In this document: positions 35,133-43,063 of the stretch, piece after piece
Layout: every line of letters starts with the position of its first letter
How positions within the stretch are numbered: the first letter of the stretch is position 1
NCBI RefSeq assembly: GCF_016429155.1
Contig: NZ_JAELUC010000003.1
Span: forward strand, 62,001-126,000
Direction: 5' to 3'
Source of the DNA: Pedobacter sp. ASV12
Lineage (GTDB): Bacteria; Bacteroidota; Bacteroidia; Sphingobacteriales; Sphingobacteriaceae
DNA: 64,000 nt
Made by a program: the position numbers and the translations under genes
Notes under the pieces: model-generated
What the model saw: only the letters and a program-made list of their open reading frames with translations
Database searches by the model: none
Told to the model about the DNA's origin: nothing

Positions 35133-35142
35133 TTGTGACGCT

Positions 35143-37596
35143 TTAGAAGCCGTACGAAATCCTGAAGCCTTCTTCTACTTTTTTGTTGCCATCGTAGGCA
35201 TAGCCGTAACTTACCCCAAAACCAAGGCGCTGCAGGCCGAAATAATATTCGGTGTAGTTTCTTTTTTGCGGTTGGGTTAAATAATTGATGCCTACCAGTT
35301 CTTCAAGCTTCAATTTGCGCAACAAAGGGATTTTATTGGTCATGAAACCTGCAAAATTGTGTTCGAAATGCGCTTCGAAGTATTGTTTGTCGGTGCTGTA
35401 GATGTAAAAATCAAGGTACCTGAACTTGCGCAGGTTAGGAGGGAAAATGGTCGAATTGTTGCCCCTGAAATGTTTGCTGTCTGGATAAAAAACAGCTGTG
35501 TTGTTCAGAAACTTACCGGCACCCAAAACAAACGACGAAAAACCCAATAAGCCAGCGCTGATGCGTTCTTGGTAGACTTCCAGACTAACCAGGTCGTAGT
35601 CTACATCGCTGCCCAAAACGTTCTTGATGCCCTTTCTGTAGCCCAACTGAAAGCGGGGGTATTTCGAATCCTCGTAAAATTTGCCATCAGGACGGGTAAT
35701 GTATTTTTGGCCGATAGTGTAACTCAATGTGGCACTTACATTAAACGAGTTGTAGGTAGGGAAAAGCGGGGTTTCCGAATCCGGTGTAAACGGATTGTTC
35801 GAAGTAAACTCCCGGTTCTTGACGTCCCTGATTTTAAAACTGTTGGTGTTTTCCAACGTGTGGTTTCTGGTGTATTCTACGGCAACCGAAGCCTGCAGTC
35901 CGTCGGCCAGCTCCCTGGTGGTCGCCACGTTGGCAAACTCCTTTTTGTAGAATTTAGACAGGTTTCGTTCAAAAAGCAGGGTATTGATCGAGTTGGTTAA
36001 TAAGCTCATCGAGCCATAGCGGTTCAGGTCGGCAATCTCGCTGCCAAAAGAGGCGCTCACGCTGGCTCTTTTCAAAGGATCGTAATAGTAGTTTCCACTG
36101 AGGTTAGCTGTAAATATACGATTCGAAAAACCGTATCGCACCTCTGGCCTGATGCTGTAAAACTTGCGGTCTTCGAGCTGCTTCCTGTAGGTAATGCCAT
36201 ATTTTAGCGCAACGCCTTCAGCCGTGTTGTAAAGCACAGAACGCATCAGCGGATCGAAATAGAAATAACGCTTGTTGTACCTGTCGTTTATGCTGTAGCC
36301 GGTAAGCGCGAGCTTGACAAGGCCGAATTTGTTGTTTTCGCGTTCCAAAGAATCCAGGTATGGCTTCGATTCTTTGCGCAGGGCGATGCTGTCTTTCCGC
36401 TTGTAATCGTACCTTTCTTCGTCGGTTAGTGGAATAGGCCTGTTGTTGGCCCAATACAGCGAGTCTTTTTTGTTGACGGCCCTGGTTACTTTCAGGATTT
36501 CGGCCGTAAAATAGTTTTTAGGAAAATTGGGATGGATGTTAAAGTTGCTGTAAACCCCTACAAAATAGCCTTCGAACTTGAATTTGAACACGCTGCCGTT
36601 AAACTGGAACTTAATGCTCGATGGCATGTAAACATTTTCTACTTTGATAAACTGTTGGCTGATGTTCAGGGTATCGATCAGGTTGATGCCCGCATCTTGG
36701 GTGAGGTATAAATTGGTGCCCATCAATCTCCAGCTGTCGTCGGCAATGTAAATAATGCCCCTAAACACCGGGTCGTTGGTGCGACGCGGCATTACCTCTA
36801 TTTTGTTGATGGTTACTCCGTTCTCTTCGGAAGTTCCCAACAATTTGTATTTGTAATAAAAAAGCGCATTGTCGGCAATAGGCGAAACAAAACTCCTCGA
36901 ACTCAGTCCCGAGCCTTCCAGCAAAAGGTTTTCGTAGAAGTTGATGATCAGGTCTGAGGCTTTGTTGAAACTGAAGGAATTGCTTCGTCCGGATACTTTA
37001 GATGATACCATTTCTTCTTTAACCTTGCCCGGACGCTTAAAGCTGAACTTTGATTGCGATTCGGATAAATAGAGAATGCCCTTGCGGTTGGTATCGAGGT
37101 CTAAGGTTTTCTGAATGTCGCGACCCAGGAATTTTTTCGGTGCGCCCACCAGTTTCTGCAGACCTTTGATGTATACATCGCTGCTGTACTCGTCTACCTC
37201 GTTCAGGTGTTTTTTCCGGTTGGCAATGGCCTGCCTGATGATGGCATAGGCGGGGTCTTCGGCATTAGCCCTGATCACTACATTGTTCAAAGTATAGCTT
37301 TCTTCGGCCAATGTTGTGTTTAGCGTCAGGTTATCGCTTACCGCAATCGTTTTTTCCGTTGCCTTGTAGCCAATGGCCTTGTAAACCAAGGTGTAGTTTC
37401 CCTTGTCGAGCGCAAGTTTGTAAAGGCCATCTACGTTCGCCGATACGCCATGCGTAGTGTTTTTGATGTATACCGAAGCAAAGGGGATAATCTCGCCCTT
37501 GTTGTCGGTTATTTTTCCGCTCACTTGATATTGTTGCGCAAATAAAGAATTCAGGGCTGTAATCACAAAAAACAGGGAGAGGAAAATTTTCTTCAT
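35143..37596 (-). CDS. DUF5686 outer-membrane protein with carboxypeptidase-regulatory-like domain
   Basis: 817 residues. Signal peptide 1-20. CarboxypepD_reg-like domain about 22-105 (VSGKITDNKGEIIPFASVYI). The rest is the DUF5686 region: AYAIIRQAIANRKKHLNEV, GIIYIADDSWRLMGTNLYL and a C-terminal beta-barrel that ends FRISYGF, an outer-membrane-type terminus. Widespread in Bacteroidota; function unknown. It is not a TonB receptor because no plug domain is visible. Divergent from kbl across a 135-base control region. Confidence 0.85.
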   Translation of the reverse strand: MKKIFLSLFFVITALNSLFAQQYQVSGKITDNKGEIIPFASVYIKNTTHGVSANVDGLYKLALDKGNYTLVYKAIGYKATEKTIAVSDNLTLNTTLAEESYTLNNVVIRANAEDPAYAIIRQAIANRKKHLNEVDEYSSDVYIKGLQKLVGAPKKFLGRDIQKTLDLDTNRKGILYLSESQSKFSFKRPGKVKEEMVSSKVSGRSNSFSFNKASDLIINFYENLLLEGSGLSSRSFVSPIADNALFYYKYKLLGTSEENGVTINKIEVMPRRTNDPVFRGIIYIADDSWRLMGTNLYLTQDAGINLIDTLNISQQFIKVENVYMPSSIKFQFNGSVFKFKFEGYFVGVYSNFNIHPNFPKNYFTAEILKVTRAVNKKDSLYWANNRPIPLTDEERYDYKRKDSIALRKESKPYLDSLERENNKFGLVKLALTGYSINDRYNKRYFYFDPLMRSVLYNTAEGVALKYGITYRKQLEDRKFYSIRPEVRYGFSNRIFTANLSGNYYYDPLKRASVSASFGSEIADLNRYGSMSLLTNSINTLLFERNLSKFYKKEFANVATTRELADGLQASVAVEYTRNHTLENTNSFKIRDVKNREFTSNNPFTPDSETPLFPTYNSFNVSATLSYTIGQKYITRPDGKFYEDSKYPRFQLGYRKGIKNVLGSDVDYDLVSLEVYQERISAGLLGFSSFVLGAGKFLNNTAVFYPDSKHFRGNNSTIFPPNLRKFRYLDFYIYSTDKQYFEAHFEHNFAGFMTNKIPLLRKLKLEELVGINYLTQPQKRNYTEYYFGLQRLGFGVSYGYAYDGNKKVEEGFRISYGF

Positions 37597-37623
37597 AAAG
37601 TGTATTTAAATTATAAATATCGA

Positions 37624-37683
37624 TTAAGTTCTGGAACTTAACACATTTAAACTGTTAAAGTTTGTTAACGTGTCTTATATTTG
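37624..37683 (+). promoter_or_regulatory. kbl promoter and upstream palindrome
   Basis: The -7 element TATATTTG is at 37676-37683; no clean -33 TTG is at the ideal spacing. An inverted repeat TTAAGTTC-TG-GAACTTAA (37624-37641) lies about 35 bases upstream of it. In the shared gap with the DUF5686 gene it could control either direction. Confidence 0.5.
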
Positions 37684-37731
37684 TAGAGCAATCTGCCAGC
37701 AAAATGGTTGCATCTTAAATGAAAAATAAAT

Positions 37732-38922
37732 ATGTATAAAACTTTACAGCCCGTTCTGCAGCAAGAACTAGAAGAAATAGAAAACGCCGGACTATACAAA
37801 CGCGAGCGTATCATTACCACGCCTCAGGGTGCTGCCATTAAGGTAAGCACCGGAGCAGAAGTGCTTAACTTCTGTGCCAACAACTATCTCGGATTGTCTT
37901 CGCATCCTAAAGTGATCGAAGCGGCCAAAAAAGCGATAGACGAGCATGGCTACGGAATGTCTTCTGTACGTTTTATCTGCGGTACGCAAGATATCCACAA
38001 AGAGCTAGAGGCCAAGATTTCCCAGTTTTTGGGCACCGAAGATACCATTTTATATGCGGCTGCTTTCGATGCCAACGGTGGGGTTTTCGAACCTTTGTTC
38101 GGCCCGGAAGATGCCATTATCTCAGACGAACTGAACCATGCCTCGATTATTGACGGGGTAAGGCTTTGCAAGGCGCAACGCTTTCGCTACAAAAATATCG
38201 ATATGGCCGACTTAGAGCAGCAGTTGATTGCGGCCAAAGATTGTCGTCACCGCATTATCGTTACCGATGGTGCCTTTTCTATGGACGGTTCGGTAGCTCC
38301 TTTGGATAAAATCTGCGATTTGGCCGATAAATACGAAGCTTTGGTCATGATAGACGAATCGCATTGCTCAGGCTTTATTGGCAAAACCGGTCGTGGTACA
38401 CACGAGTACTTTAATGTTATGGACAGGATCGATATCATTACCGGTACCTTGGGCAAAGCCCTTGGCGGTGCTTCAGGTGGTTTTACCTCGGGCAAGAAAG
38501 AAATTATCGACATGTTGCGCCAACGTTCGCGCCCTTACCTGTTCTCTAATACCCTGGCGCCTTCTATTGCCGGTGCCTCGATTACGGTATTGGATATGTT
38601 GAGCGAAACGACCGAGCTGCGTGATAAATTAGAAAACAACACCAAATATTTCCGCGAAAAAATGACCGAAGCTGGTTTCGATATCAAGCCTGGTTTCCAC
38701 CCGATTGTTCCGGTAATGCTGTACGATGCCAAAATTGCGCAGCAGTTTGCCAGCAAAATGCTCGAGGAAGGCATTTACGTAATCGGATTTTTCTATCCGG
38801 TAGTGCCACAAGGCAAAGCCAGGATCAGGGTGCAGCTTTCTGCCGGCCACGAACAGCATCATTTAGACAAGGCCATTGCCGCCTTTACTAAAGTGGGCAA
38901 AGAATTAGGCGTAATTAAATAG
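37732..38922 (+). CDS. kbl: Glycine C-acetyltransferase (2-amino-3-ketobutyrate CoA ligase)
   Basis: 396 residues, normal length. PLP enzyme of the alpha-oxoamine synthase family. [19 protein letters not shown] at the start, [30 protein letters not shown], and the PLP lysine in [15 protein letters not shown]. It cleaves 2-amino-3-oxobutyrate with CoA to glycine and acetyl-CoA, the second step after the threonine dehydrogenase at 14889. Serine palmitoyltransferase is a near relative, but the N-terminal sequence and length favour Kbl. Cytosolic. Confidence 0.93.
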   Translation: MYKTLQPVLQQELEEIENAGLYKRERIITTPQGAAIKVSTGAEVLNFCANNYLGLSSHPKVIEAAKKAIDEHGYGMSSVRFICGTQDIHKELEAKISQFLGTEDTILYAAAFDANGGVFEPLFGPEDAIISDELNHASIIDGVRLCKAQRFRYKNIDMADLEQQLIAAKDCRHRIIVTDGAFSMDGSVAPLDKICDLADKYEALVMIDESHCSGFIGKTGRGTHEYFNVMDRIDIITGTLGKALGGASGGFTSGKKEIIDMLRQRSRPYLFSNTLAPSIAGASITVLDMLSETTELRDKLENNTKYFREKMTEAGFDIKPGFHPIVPVMLYDAKIAQQFASKMLEEGIYVIGFFYPVVPQGKARIRVQLSAGHEQHHLDKAIAAFTKVGKELGVIK

Positions 38923-38938
38923 GCTTTGCTTTAGCTCA

Positions 38939-39871
38939 ATGAAAAGAAGTTTAATGATGATAGGCATGGGGCTGATTGGCCTCATGCTTTTTTCCCAATG
39001 CGAGAAGAGCGATCCGCCTTCTTTTCAGGTAGCTGCCCAAGCTGAAACGATGCTCAATGTAAGCTATGGCAGCGATGCCTGGCAAACGCTGGATGTTTAC
39101 CTGCCGGCCAACCGAACCACCAATACCGGTATTATTATTTTGTTGCATGGAGGCAGTTTTATCGGTGGAGATAAGAACGAATTTACTGCCCAAGCCAAAT
39201 ATCTGGCCAGCAGCGGCTTTGCAGTGCTCAATGTCAATTATCGTTTGGTAGATGGCACCGGCTTGTTCAGTCAGCCCTTACCCGTACACCGCGAAAGTGC
39301 CATTAAAATAAAAGACCAAGTGGCCGATGTAGGGGCCGTAGTCGATTATGCATTGGCGCATGCCAAAGAATGGGTGGTTAGTGGCAATAGGCTCGCCTTG
39401 GTTGGACACAGTGCGGGAGCCACGCTAGGGTTGCTCTATGGCTACGATGCGAAAAATAACGGCAAGGTAAAAGCCATCGCCAATTTGGCCGGTGCATTAG
39501 ATATTTTGTTTACCAATTTTCCCAACTGGGAGCAATTGCCCCCTTATGTGCTGGAAGCAGGCTATCGCTACACGGGTTACGAGGTGAATGTGGCCAACGA
39601 AGCCTATTACAAAGCCATCAGCCCACTTTATACTGCCAATGCCAATCGAAAAATTCCTACACTGAATGTTTTTCCAGAAAACAACGACATTGAAGGTTTG
39701 CCCAAACAGGATTTTAACACCTACAGCGCATTTGGTGCCCAGCTCAATTTGCTAAAGGTGCCCAACGAATTGCTGTTTGTTGCCGGAGCCAACCATACCT
39801 TTAACCAAGCCGGAAAATGGGTGCTGGTGCTAGACAAAACCTGCAGCTTCCTCCATAAAAACATGGACTAG
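38939..39871 (+). CDS. Alpha/beta hydrolase lipoprotein (carboxylesterase-like)
   Basis: 310 residues. Lipobox FSQC at about 18-21. TNTGIIILLHGGSFIGGDKN carries the HGG oxyanion motif of the hormone-sensitive-lipase/carboxylesterase group, LALVGHSAGATLGLLYG the nucleophile serine, and AGANHTFNQAG the histidine. Periplasmic or outer-membrane, substrate unknown. 16 bases after kbl on the same strand, so possibly co-transcribed, though no functional link is evident. Confidence 0.82.
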   Translation: MKRSLMMIGMGLIGLMLFSQCEKSDPPSFQVAAQAETMLNVSYGSDAWQTLDVYLPANRTTNTGIIILLHGGSFIGGDKNEFTAQAKYLASSGFAVLNVNYRLVDGTGLFSQPLPVHRESAIKIKDQVADVGAVVDYALAHAKEWVVSGNRLALVGHSAGATLGLLYGYDAKNNGKVKAIANLAGALDILFTNFPNWEQLPPYVLEAGYRYTGYEVNVANEAYYKAISPLYTANANRKIPTLNVFPENNDIEGLPKQDFNTYSAFGAQLNLLKVPNELLFVAGANHTFNQAGKWVLVLDKTCSFLHKNMD

Positions 39872-39978
39872 CATTTTTTGAGGCTGCGTTTTGGTGCCGC
39901 TTAGTTCATTTTCTTGTAATAAATGCATTCAAGATGATTTTTGAACCGGGCAACACCAAATATTTCTATTAAATGCCG

Positions 39979-39986
39979 TATATTTG
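39979..39986 (+). promoter_or_regulatory. -7 element of pheS that decides its start
   Basis: TATATTTG at 39979-39986 lies 4 bases before ATG 39991 and inside the frame that would begin at ATG 39973. If it is the promoter, transcription starts at about the ATG, so the mRNA is leaderless or nearly so and the upstream ATG is not used. A -33 element is not obvious. Confidence 0.5.
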
Positions 39987-39990
39987 GCAG

Positions 39991-41031
39991 ATGTTACAAG
40001 ACCAAATTACACAGTACACCGCAGAGGTCAATGCATTTGATACCCATAATGCCGACGAACTCGAGCAGTTCCGCATTAAATTCTTGGGAACCAAAGGTAT
40101 AATCAAAGATATCTTCGACCAGTTCAAAGCCGTTTCTCCAGAAGAAAAGCGGGTTTTGGGCAAAGTACTGAACGAATTTAAGCAATTAACAGAAGCCAAA
40201 TACCAAGCGCTAAACGAAACCGTCGAAAGTGAGCAGGGCTTGGCCGGTCATGTGCAACTAGACTTAACGCTGCCTGGCGAAGGCTTCGAAGTGGGTGCCC
40301 GTCATCCCTTGGCCTTGGTTAGGAGAGAAATCATCGAAATTTTCAATAAACTGGGCTTTAGTGTTGCCGAAGGACCGGAAATTGAAGACGATTGGCATAA
40401 CTTTTCGGCCTTGAACTTTCCTGAAGAACACCCGGCAAGAGATATGCAGGATACCTTCTTCATTAAAAAGGGCGGCGAAAAAGGCGATATCGCTTTGCGT
40501 ACCCATACCTCATCGGTACAGGTAAGGATGATGGAAGCCGGACAGCCACCTTTCAGGGCGTTGATGCCTGGCCGCGTATACCGCAACGAAGCCATTTCGG
40601 CAAGAGCGCACTGCTTCTTTCATCAGGTAGAAGGTTTGTACGTAGACGAGAAGGTGTCGTTTGCCGATCTGAAACAAACCCTTTTCTACTTTGTACAGGA
40701 GCTTTATGGCGAGGGTACCAAAGTACGTTTCAGGCCATCTTATTTCCCTTTTACCGAGCCATCGGCCGAGATGGATATTTCTTGTACCATTTGCAAGGGC
40801 GAAGGTTGCCAAATGTGCAAATACAGTGGCTGGGTTGAGATTTTAGGCTGTGGCATGGTTGATCCGAATGTTTTGGAGAACTGTGGCATCGACAGCAAAA
40901 AATACAGCGGTTTTGCCTTCGGAATGGGTATTGAGCGTATCGCCAACCTGAAATTCGAAATCAAGGACCTGCGTCTGTTCTCCGAGAATGACGTGCGTTT
41001 CCTTAAACAATATAAAAGCGCATTGATCTAA
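39991..41031 (+). CDS. pheS: Phenylalanine--tRNA ligase alpha subunit
   Basis: 346 residues from ATG 39991. N-terminal coiled-coil tRNA-binding arm (1-90), then the class II core: motif 1 around HPLALVRREIIEIFNKLGF, motif 2 in RALMPGRVYRNEAISARAH, motif 3 in GFAFGMGIERIANLKF. FRPSYFPFTEPSAEMDISC and a Cys cluster CTICKGEGCQMC follow. It charges tRNA-Phe together with PheT, which is not in this window. Three short downstream genes follow closely. Confidence 0.97.
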   Translation: MLQDQITQYTAEVNAFDTHNADELEQFRIKFLGTKGIIKDIFDQFKAVSPEEKRVLGKVLNEFKQLTEAKYQALNETVESEQGLAGHVQLDLTLPGEGFEVGARHPLALVRREIIEIFNKLGFSVAEGPEIEDDWHNFSALNFPEEHPARDMQDTFFIKKGGEKGDIALRTHTSSVQVRMMEAGQPPFRALMPGRVYRNEAISARAHCFFHQVEGLYVDEKVSFADLKQTLFYFVQELYGEGTKVRFRPSYFPFTEPSAEMDISCTICKGEGCQMCKYSGWVEILGCGMVDPNVLENCGIDSKKYSGFAFGMGIERIANLKFEIKDLRLFSENDVRFLKQYKSALI

Positions 41032-41032
41032 G

Positions 41033-41446
41033 ATGAAAAGACTGATCGGGATATTGTTTGTGGTGCTGATGGCTTCGTCTTGTGCCAAAGAAAATAACTT
41101 CATACCCGATTATCCCGTAAATTTTAGCGCACCGTTAACCGATCCGAGGCTTAGCAGGTTGAGCAGTCCCGGTGGGGCAGTAACCTTAAATGGCTACGGC
41201 GTTGCGGGGATTGTTATTTACCGTAGGCCAGATAATGCCTACGTGGCCTACGACCGTTGCAGTACGGTAAATCCAGAAAAGAAAAACGCTGTGGTTTTAG
41301 ACGATCCTGTGATTACGGTAACCGACCCTGTTTCTGGAGCAAAGTACTCTTTGTACGATGGAAGTCCGGTAAAGGCGCCAGCTCAAACATCTTTAAAACG
41401 ATATAATGTTGCCATTGCAGGCAATAACTTACAGGTGACTAATTAA
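41033..41446 (+). CDS. Rieske-like lipoprotein with degenerate cluster ligands
   Basis: 137 residues. Lipobox SSC at 15-17. The rest follows a Rieske ferredoxin pattern: VAYDRCSTVNP where C-x-H is expected (Cys76 kept, the histidine replaced by Thr78), then VTDPVSGAKYSLYDGSPV (about 96-113) where CPCHGSxFxxxxG is expected, and SLKRYNVAIAGNNLQV as the closing strands. The second Cys/His pair is absent, so a [2Fe-2S] cluster is unlikely. It starts 1 base after pheS and overlaps the TetR gene by one base. Role unknown; the fold call is moderately sure. Confidence 0.6.
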   Translation: MKRLIGILFVVLMASSCAKENNFIPDYPVNFSAPLTDPRLSRLSSPGGAVTLNGYGVAGIVIYRRPDNAYVAYDRCSTVNPEKKNAVVLDDPVITVTDPVSGAKYSLYDGSPVKAPAQTSLKRYNVAIAGNNLQVTN

Positions 41447-42021
41447 TGGAACCAGAAAAAATAAAAGAAAGCATTGTCAAAGCAGCCAAAGAGCTGTTTA
41501 GGAAATATGGTTACCATAAAACCAGCGTAAACGAGATCGCCAAAAAAGCACGTATCGCCAAGGCTACCATCTATAAGTATTTTGATAGCAAAGAACAGGT
41601 TTTAGATGCCATTTTGATGGATTACCTGGATGTAAACCTTCACGAAATTTTAAGCAACAAGGTGCAGTTTGCCAGCGAAGAAGAGCACCTGAAAGCCTTG
41701 GTCATGAAAACCTGCCGCCTGTCTTTTACGGTTTGCAACGAGTTTATCGGCTGGGATTTTGTGCGCGAAAACGCCAACTCGCAAGAGTTTTTGAAGCACC
41801 TGTCAGATCAATTGGAGGCTTTGTTGCTATCGGCCTACCTCGAGCTTGATAGTTTCAAGAAAAACCCGGCGCGTAGGGGAGGTTTGGCCTTTTTGCTCAA
41901 AGCGAGCAAAAGCATTGTTTTCTCGTTTGCCTTTACCTCGGTTAGCGATGCCGATGTGCGCAAAAACTTTGTCACCTTTCAAAAAGAAATCCTGCCTTAT
42001 CTGGTTAAGGCGGCGTTGTAA
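41446..42021 (+). CDS. TetR/AcrR family transcription regulator
   Basis: 191 residues. N-terminal helix-turn-helix AKELFRKYGYHKTSVNEIAK and ARIAKATIYKYFDSKEQVLD (about 13-55) is classic TetR. The C-terminal ligand domain (56-191) is not assignable. The ATG overlaps the stop of the lipoprotein gene (TAATG), so translation is probably coupled. The next gene is on the other strand, so regulated targets are not evident. Confidence 0.92.
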   Translation: MEPEKIKESIVKAAKELFRKYGYHKTSVNEIAKKARIAKATIYKYFDSKEQVLDAILMDYLDVNLHEILSNKVQFASEEEHLKALVMKTCRLSFTVCNEFIGWDFVRENANSQEFLKHLSDQLEALLLSAYLELDSFKKNPARRGGLAFLLKASKSIVFSFAFTSVSDADVRKNFVTFQKEILPYLVKAAL

Positions 42022-42049
42022 TTCGTAATAGGTTTCTTAAAATTAGAGT

Positions 42050-42568
42050 CTAATCGTTGGCTTGGCTTTGTTTAATGATAAACTGGCCCACAACTTGGTG
42101 CTTCAAAACCAGGAATGCACCTATAATTGTTTTGGCCAGTTGTATGAGCATGCTGCCAGACCCTGTGTTGTTAGGTAGATCGGTTCCATTTTGTAAATAA
42201 GTAAAGGTCTGTTGCAAAAATACCGGCGCCGAGTCGATAAAAACATAACCGCCTAAAACAATTAATGCGATATTGATGGCCGCGCCTCCGTTAATATTGG
42301 CATCTACTCTTTCTTGTTCAAATCCTTGCGTTAGTTTTAGCTTTTCGATCAGCCAGGCGCTTTTAAAAATCAGAACCAATGGAATGAAAAGGTAAATGGT
42401 GAACATGATCAATGGCATTAAGACGTAGGCCATAGTCGATGCATCAACAGGCATACTTGCAAGAGATAATAAGCCCGCTACAAGTTGGCTGGCTGCCGCA
42501 ATCAAGTGGAGCAGGAAATAGACACCCAATGTTTTAAGAATGATGGTCCAGAGCGTTTTGAGATTCAT
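42050..42568 (-). CDS. Hypothetical membrane protein
   Basis: 172 residues, not recognised. Four hydrophobic segments: about 8-35, 46-70, 95-118 and 140-165. The cytosolic loop between the second and third (EKLKLTQGFEQERVDANING) is charged. No motif, signal or cysteine pattern. Convergent with the TetR gene (28 bases between stops). Probably an inner-membrane protein of unknown role. Confidence 0.65.
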   Translation of the reverse strand: MNLKTLWTIILKTLGVYFLLHLIAAASQLVAGLLSLASMPVDASTMAYVLMPLIMFTIYLFIPLVLIFKSAWLIEKLKLTQGFEQERVDANINGGAAINIALIVLGGYVFIDSAPVFLQQTFTYLQNGTDLPNNTGSGSMLIQLAKTIIGAFLVLKHQVVGQFIIKQSQAND

Positions 42569-42647
42569 AAGTGGGTTAGTGTATAAACAAATATAAGAAC
42601 AGCTTCATGATATCGAAATCCTTTACATAAATTTAACATATACCGTT

Positions 42648-42678
42648 TTGGTTTTTGGTTCAAAATATTGTATTTTTG
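42648..42678 (+). promoter_or_regulatory. Promoter of the 36-codon small ORF
   Basis: -33 TTG at 42648-42650, 20-base spacer, -7 element TATTTTTG at 42671-42678. This fits the Bacteroidota consensus and sits 23 bases upstream of the ATG at 42702. Confidence 0.6.
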
Positions 42679-42701
42679 TTCAAATAGCAATAAAATAGGC
42701 G

Positions 42702-42812
42702 ATGAGTAAAGAAGTTTTAGAAATTTCTGTAATGGTTGACGAGCAATTCGACATGAACTTTAACCTGGTTGAAGGCTTTTTTGGATTAATCCTTAAAGTT
42801 TTTGGACAGTAA
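42702..42812 (+). CDS. Putative 36-residue small protein
   Basis: ATG at 42702 to TAA at 42812. Reads MSKEVLEISVMVDEQFDMNF then NLVEGFFGLILKVFGQ: an acidic first half and a hydrophobic, glycine-containing end that could lie on or in a membrane. Supported by a consensus-type promoter just upstream and by the lack of any other gene in this 495-base gap. No homology can be claimed. It could be a small membrane or regulatory protein, or a chance frame; comparison with related genomes would decide. Confidence 0.4.
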   Translation: MSKEVLEISVMVDEQFDMNFNLVEGFFGLILKVFGQ

Positions 42813-42951
42813 TAAGTTCAGCTGAATTATCCTGGTGCGGATTTGTCAATCCGAATGGAACTTTATGCTTTGTATTTTCTGTTTCAACAGCAAAAAGAAA
42901 ACCTTCCCAAGGTTCGCCAATGATGGAAAGCTCTTAACTTGACTGTCTTAT

Positions 42952-43023
42952 TTGACCTTTTGCCTCATACCTTCTATCTTCCGCCTTCTTTGGTCTTTCA
43001 GCTTTAGTCTTTAGCCTCTAGCC
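42952..43023 (+). repeat. Degenerate heptamer tract (D)
   Basis: About ten units of seven to ten bases on the plus strand: ACCTTTTG, CCTCATA, CCTTCTA, TCTTCCG, CCTTCTTTGG, TCTTTCA, GCTTTAG, TCTTTAG, CCTCTAG. Unlike tracts A, B, C and E it is on one strand only. Ends 27 bases before the rlmD -7 element. Confidence 0.6.
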
Positions 43024-43050
43024 CAGCAAAACTATCAACGCGACTTTTCG

Positions 43051-43058
43051 TATATTTG
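43051..43058 (+). promoter_or_regulatory. -7 element of rlmD
   Basis: TATATTTG, 5 bases before the ATG at 43064. The transcript leader would be only a few bases, so translation is nearly leaderless. Confidence 0.55.
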
Positions 43059-43063
43059 CATCA

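Larger units (their letters stand above)
42569..43063. other. 495-base intergenic region
   Basis: Contains a promoter and a 36-codon small ORF (42702-42812), a small palindrome CGGATT-TGTC-AATCCG (42838-42853) resembling a REP unit, a second one AACCTT-CCC-AAGGTT (42901-42915), heptamer tract D (42952-43023) and the rlmD promoter. No tRNA or other RNA gene was recognised. Confidence 0.6.

Noticed and set aside
39973-39990. Start of pheS at ATG 39973
   Set aside because: The probable -7 element lies downstream of that ATG, and the added residues are not part of the PheS family.
42952-43023. CRISPR array or tandem repeat for tract D
   Set aside because: Units are about seven bases and all degenerate; no constant repeat with unique spacers and no cas genes in the window.
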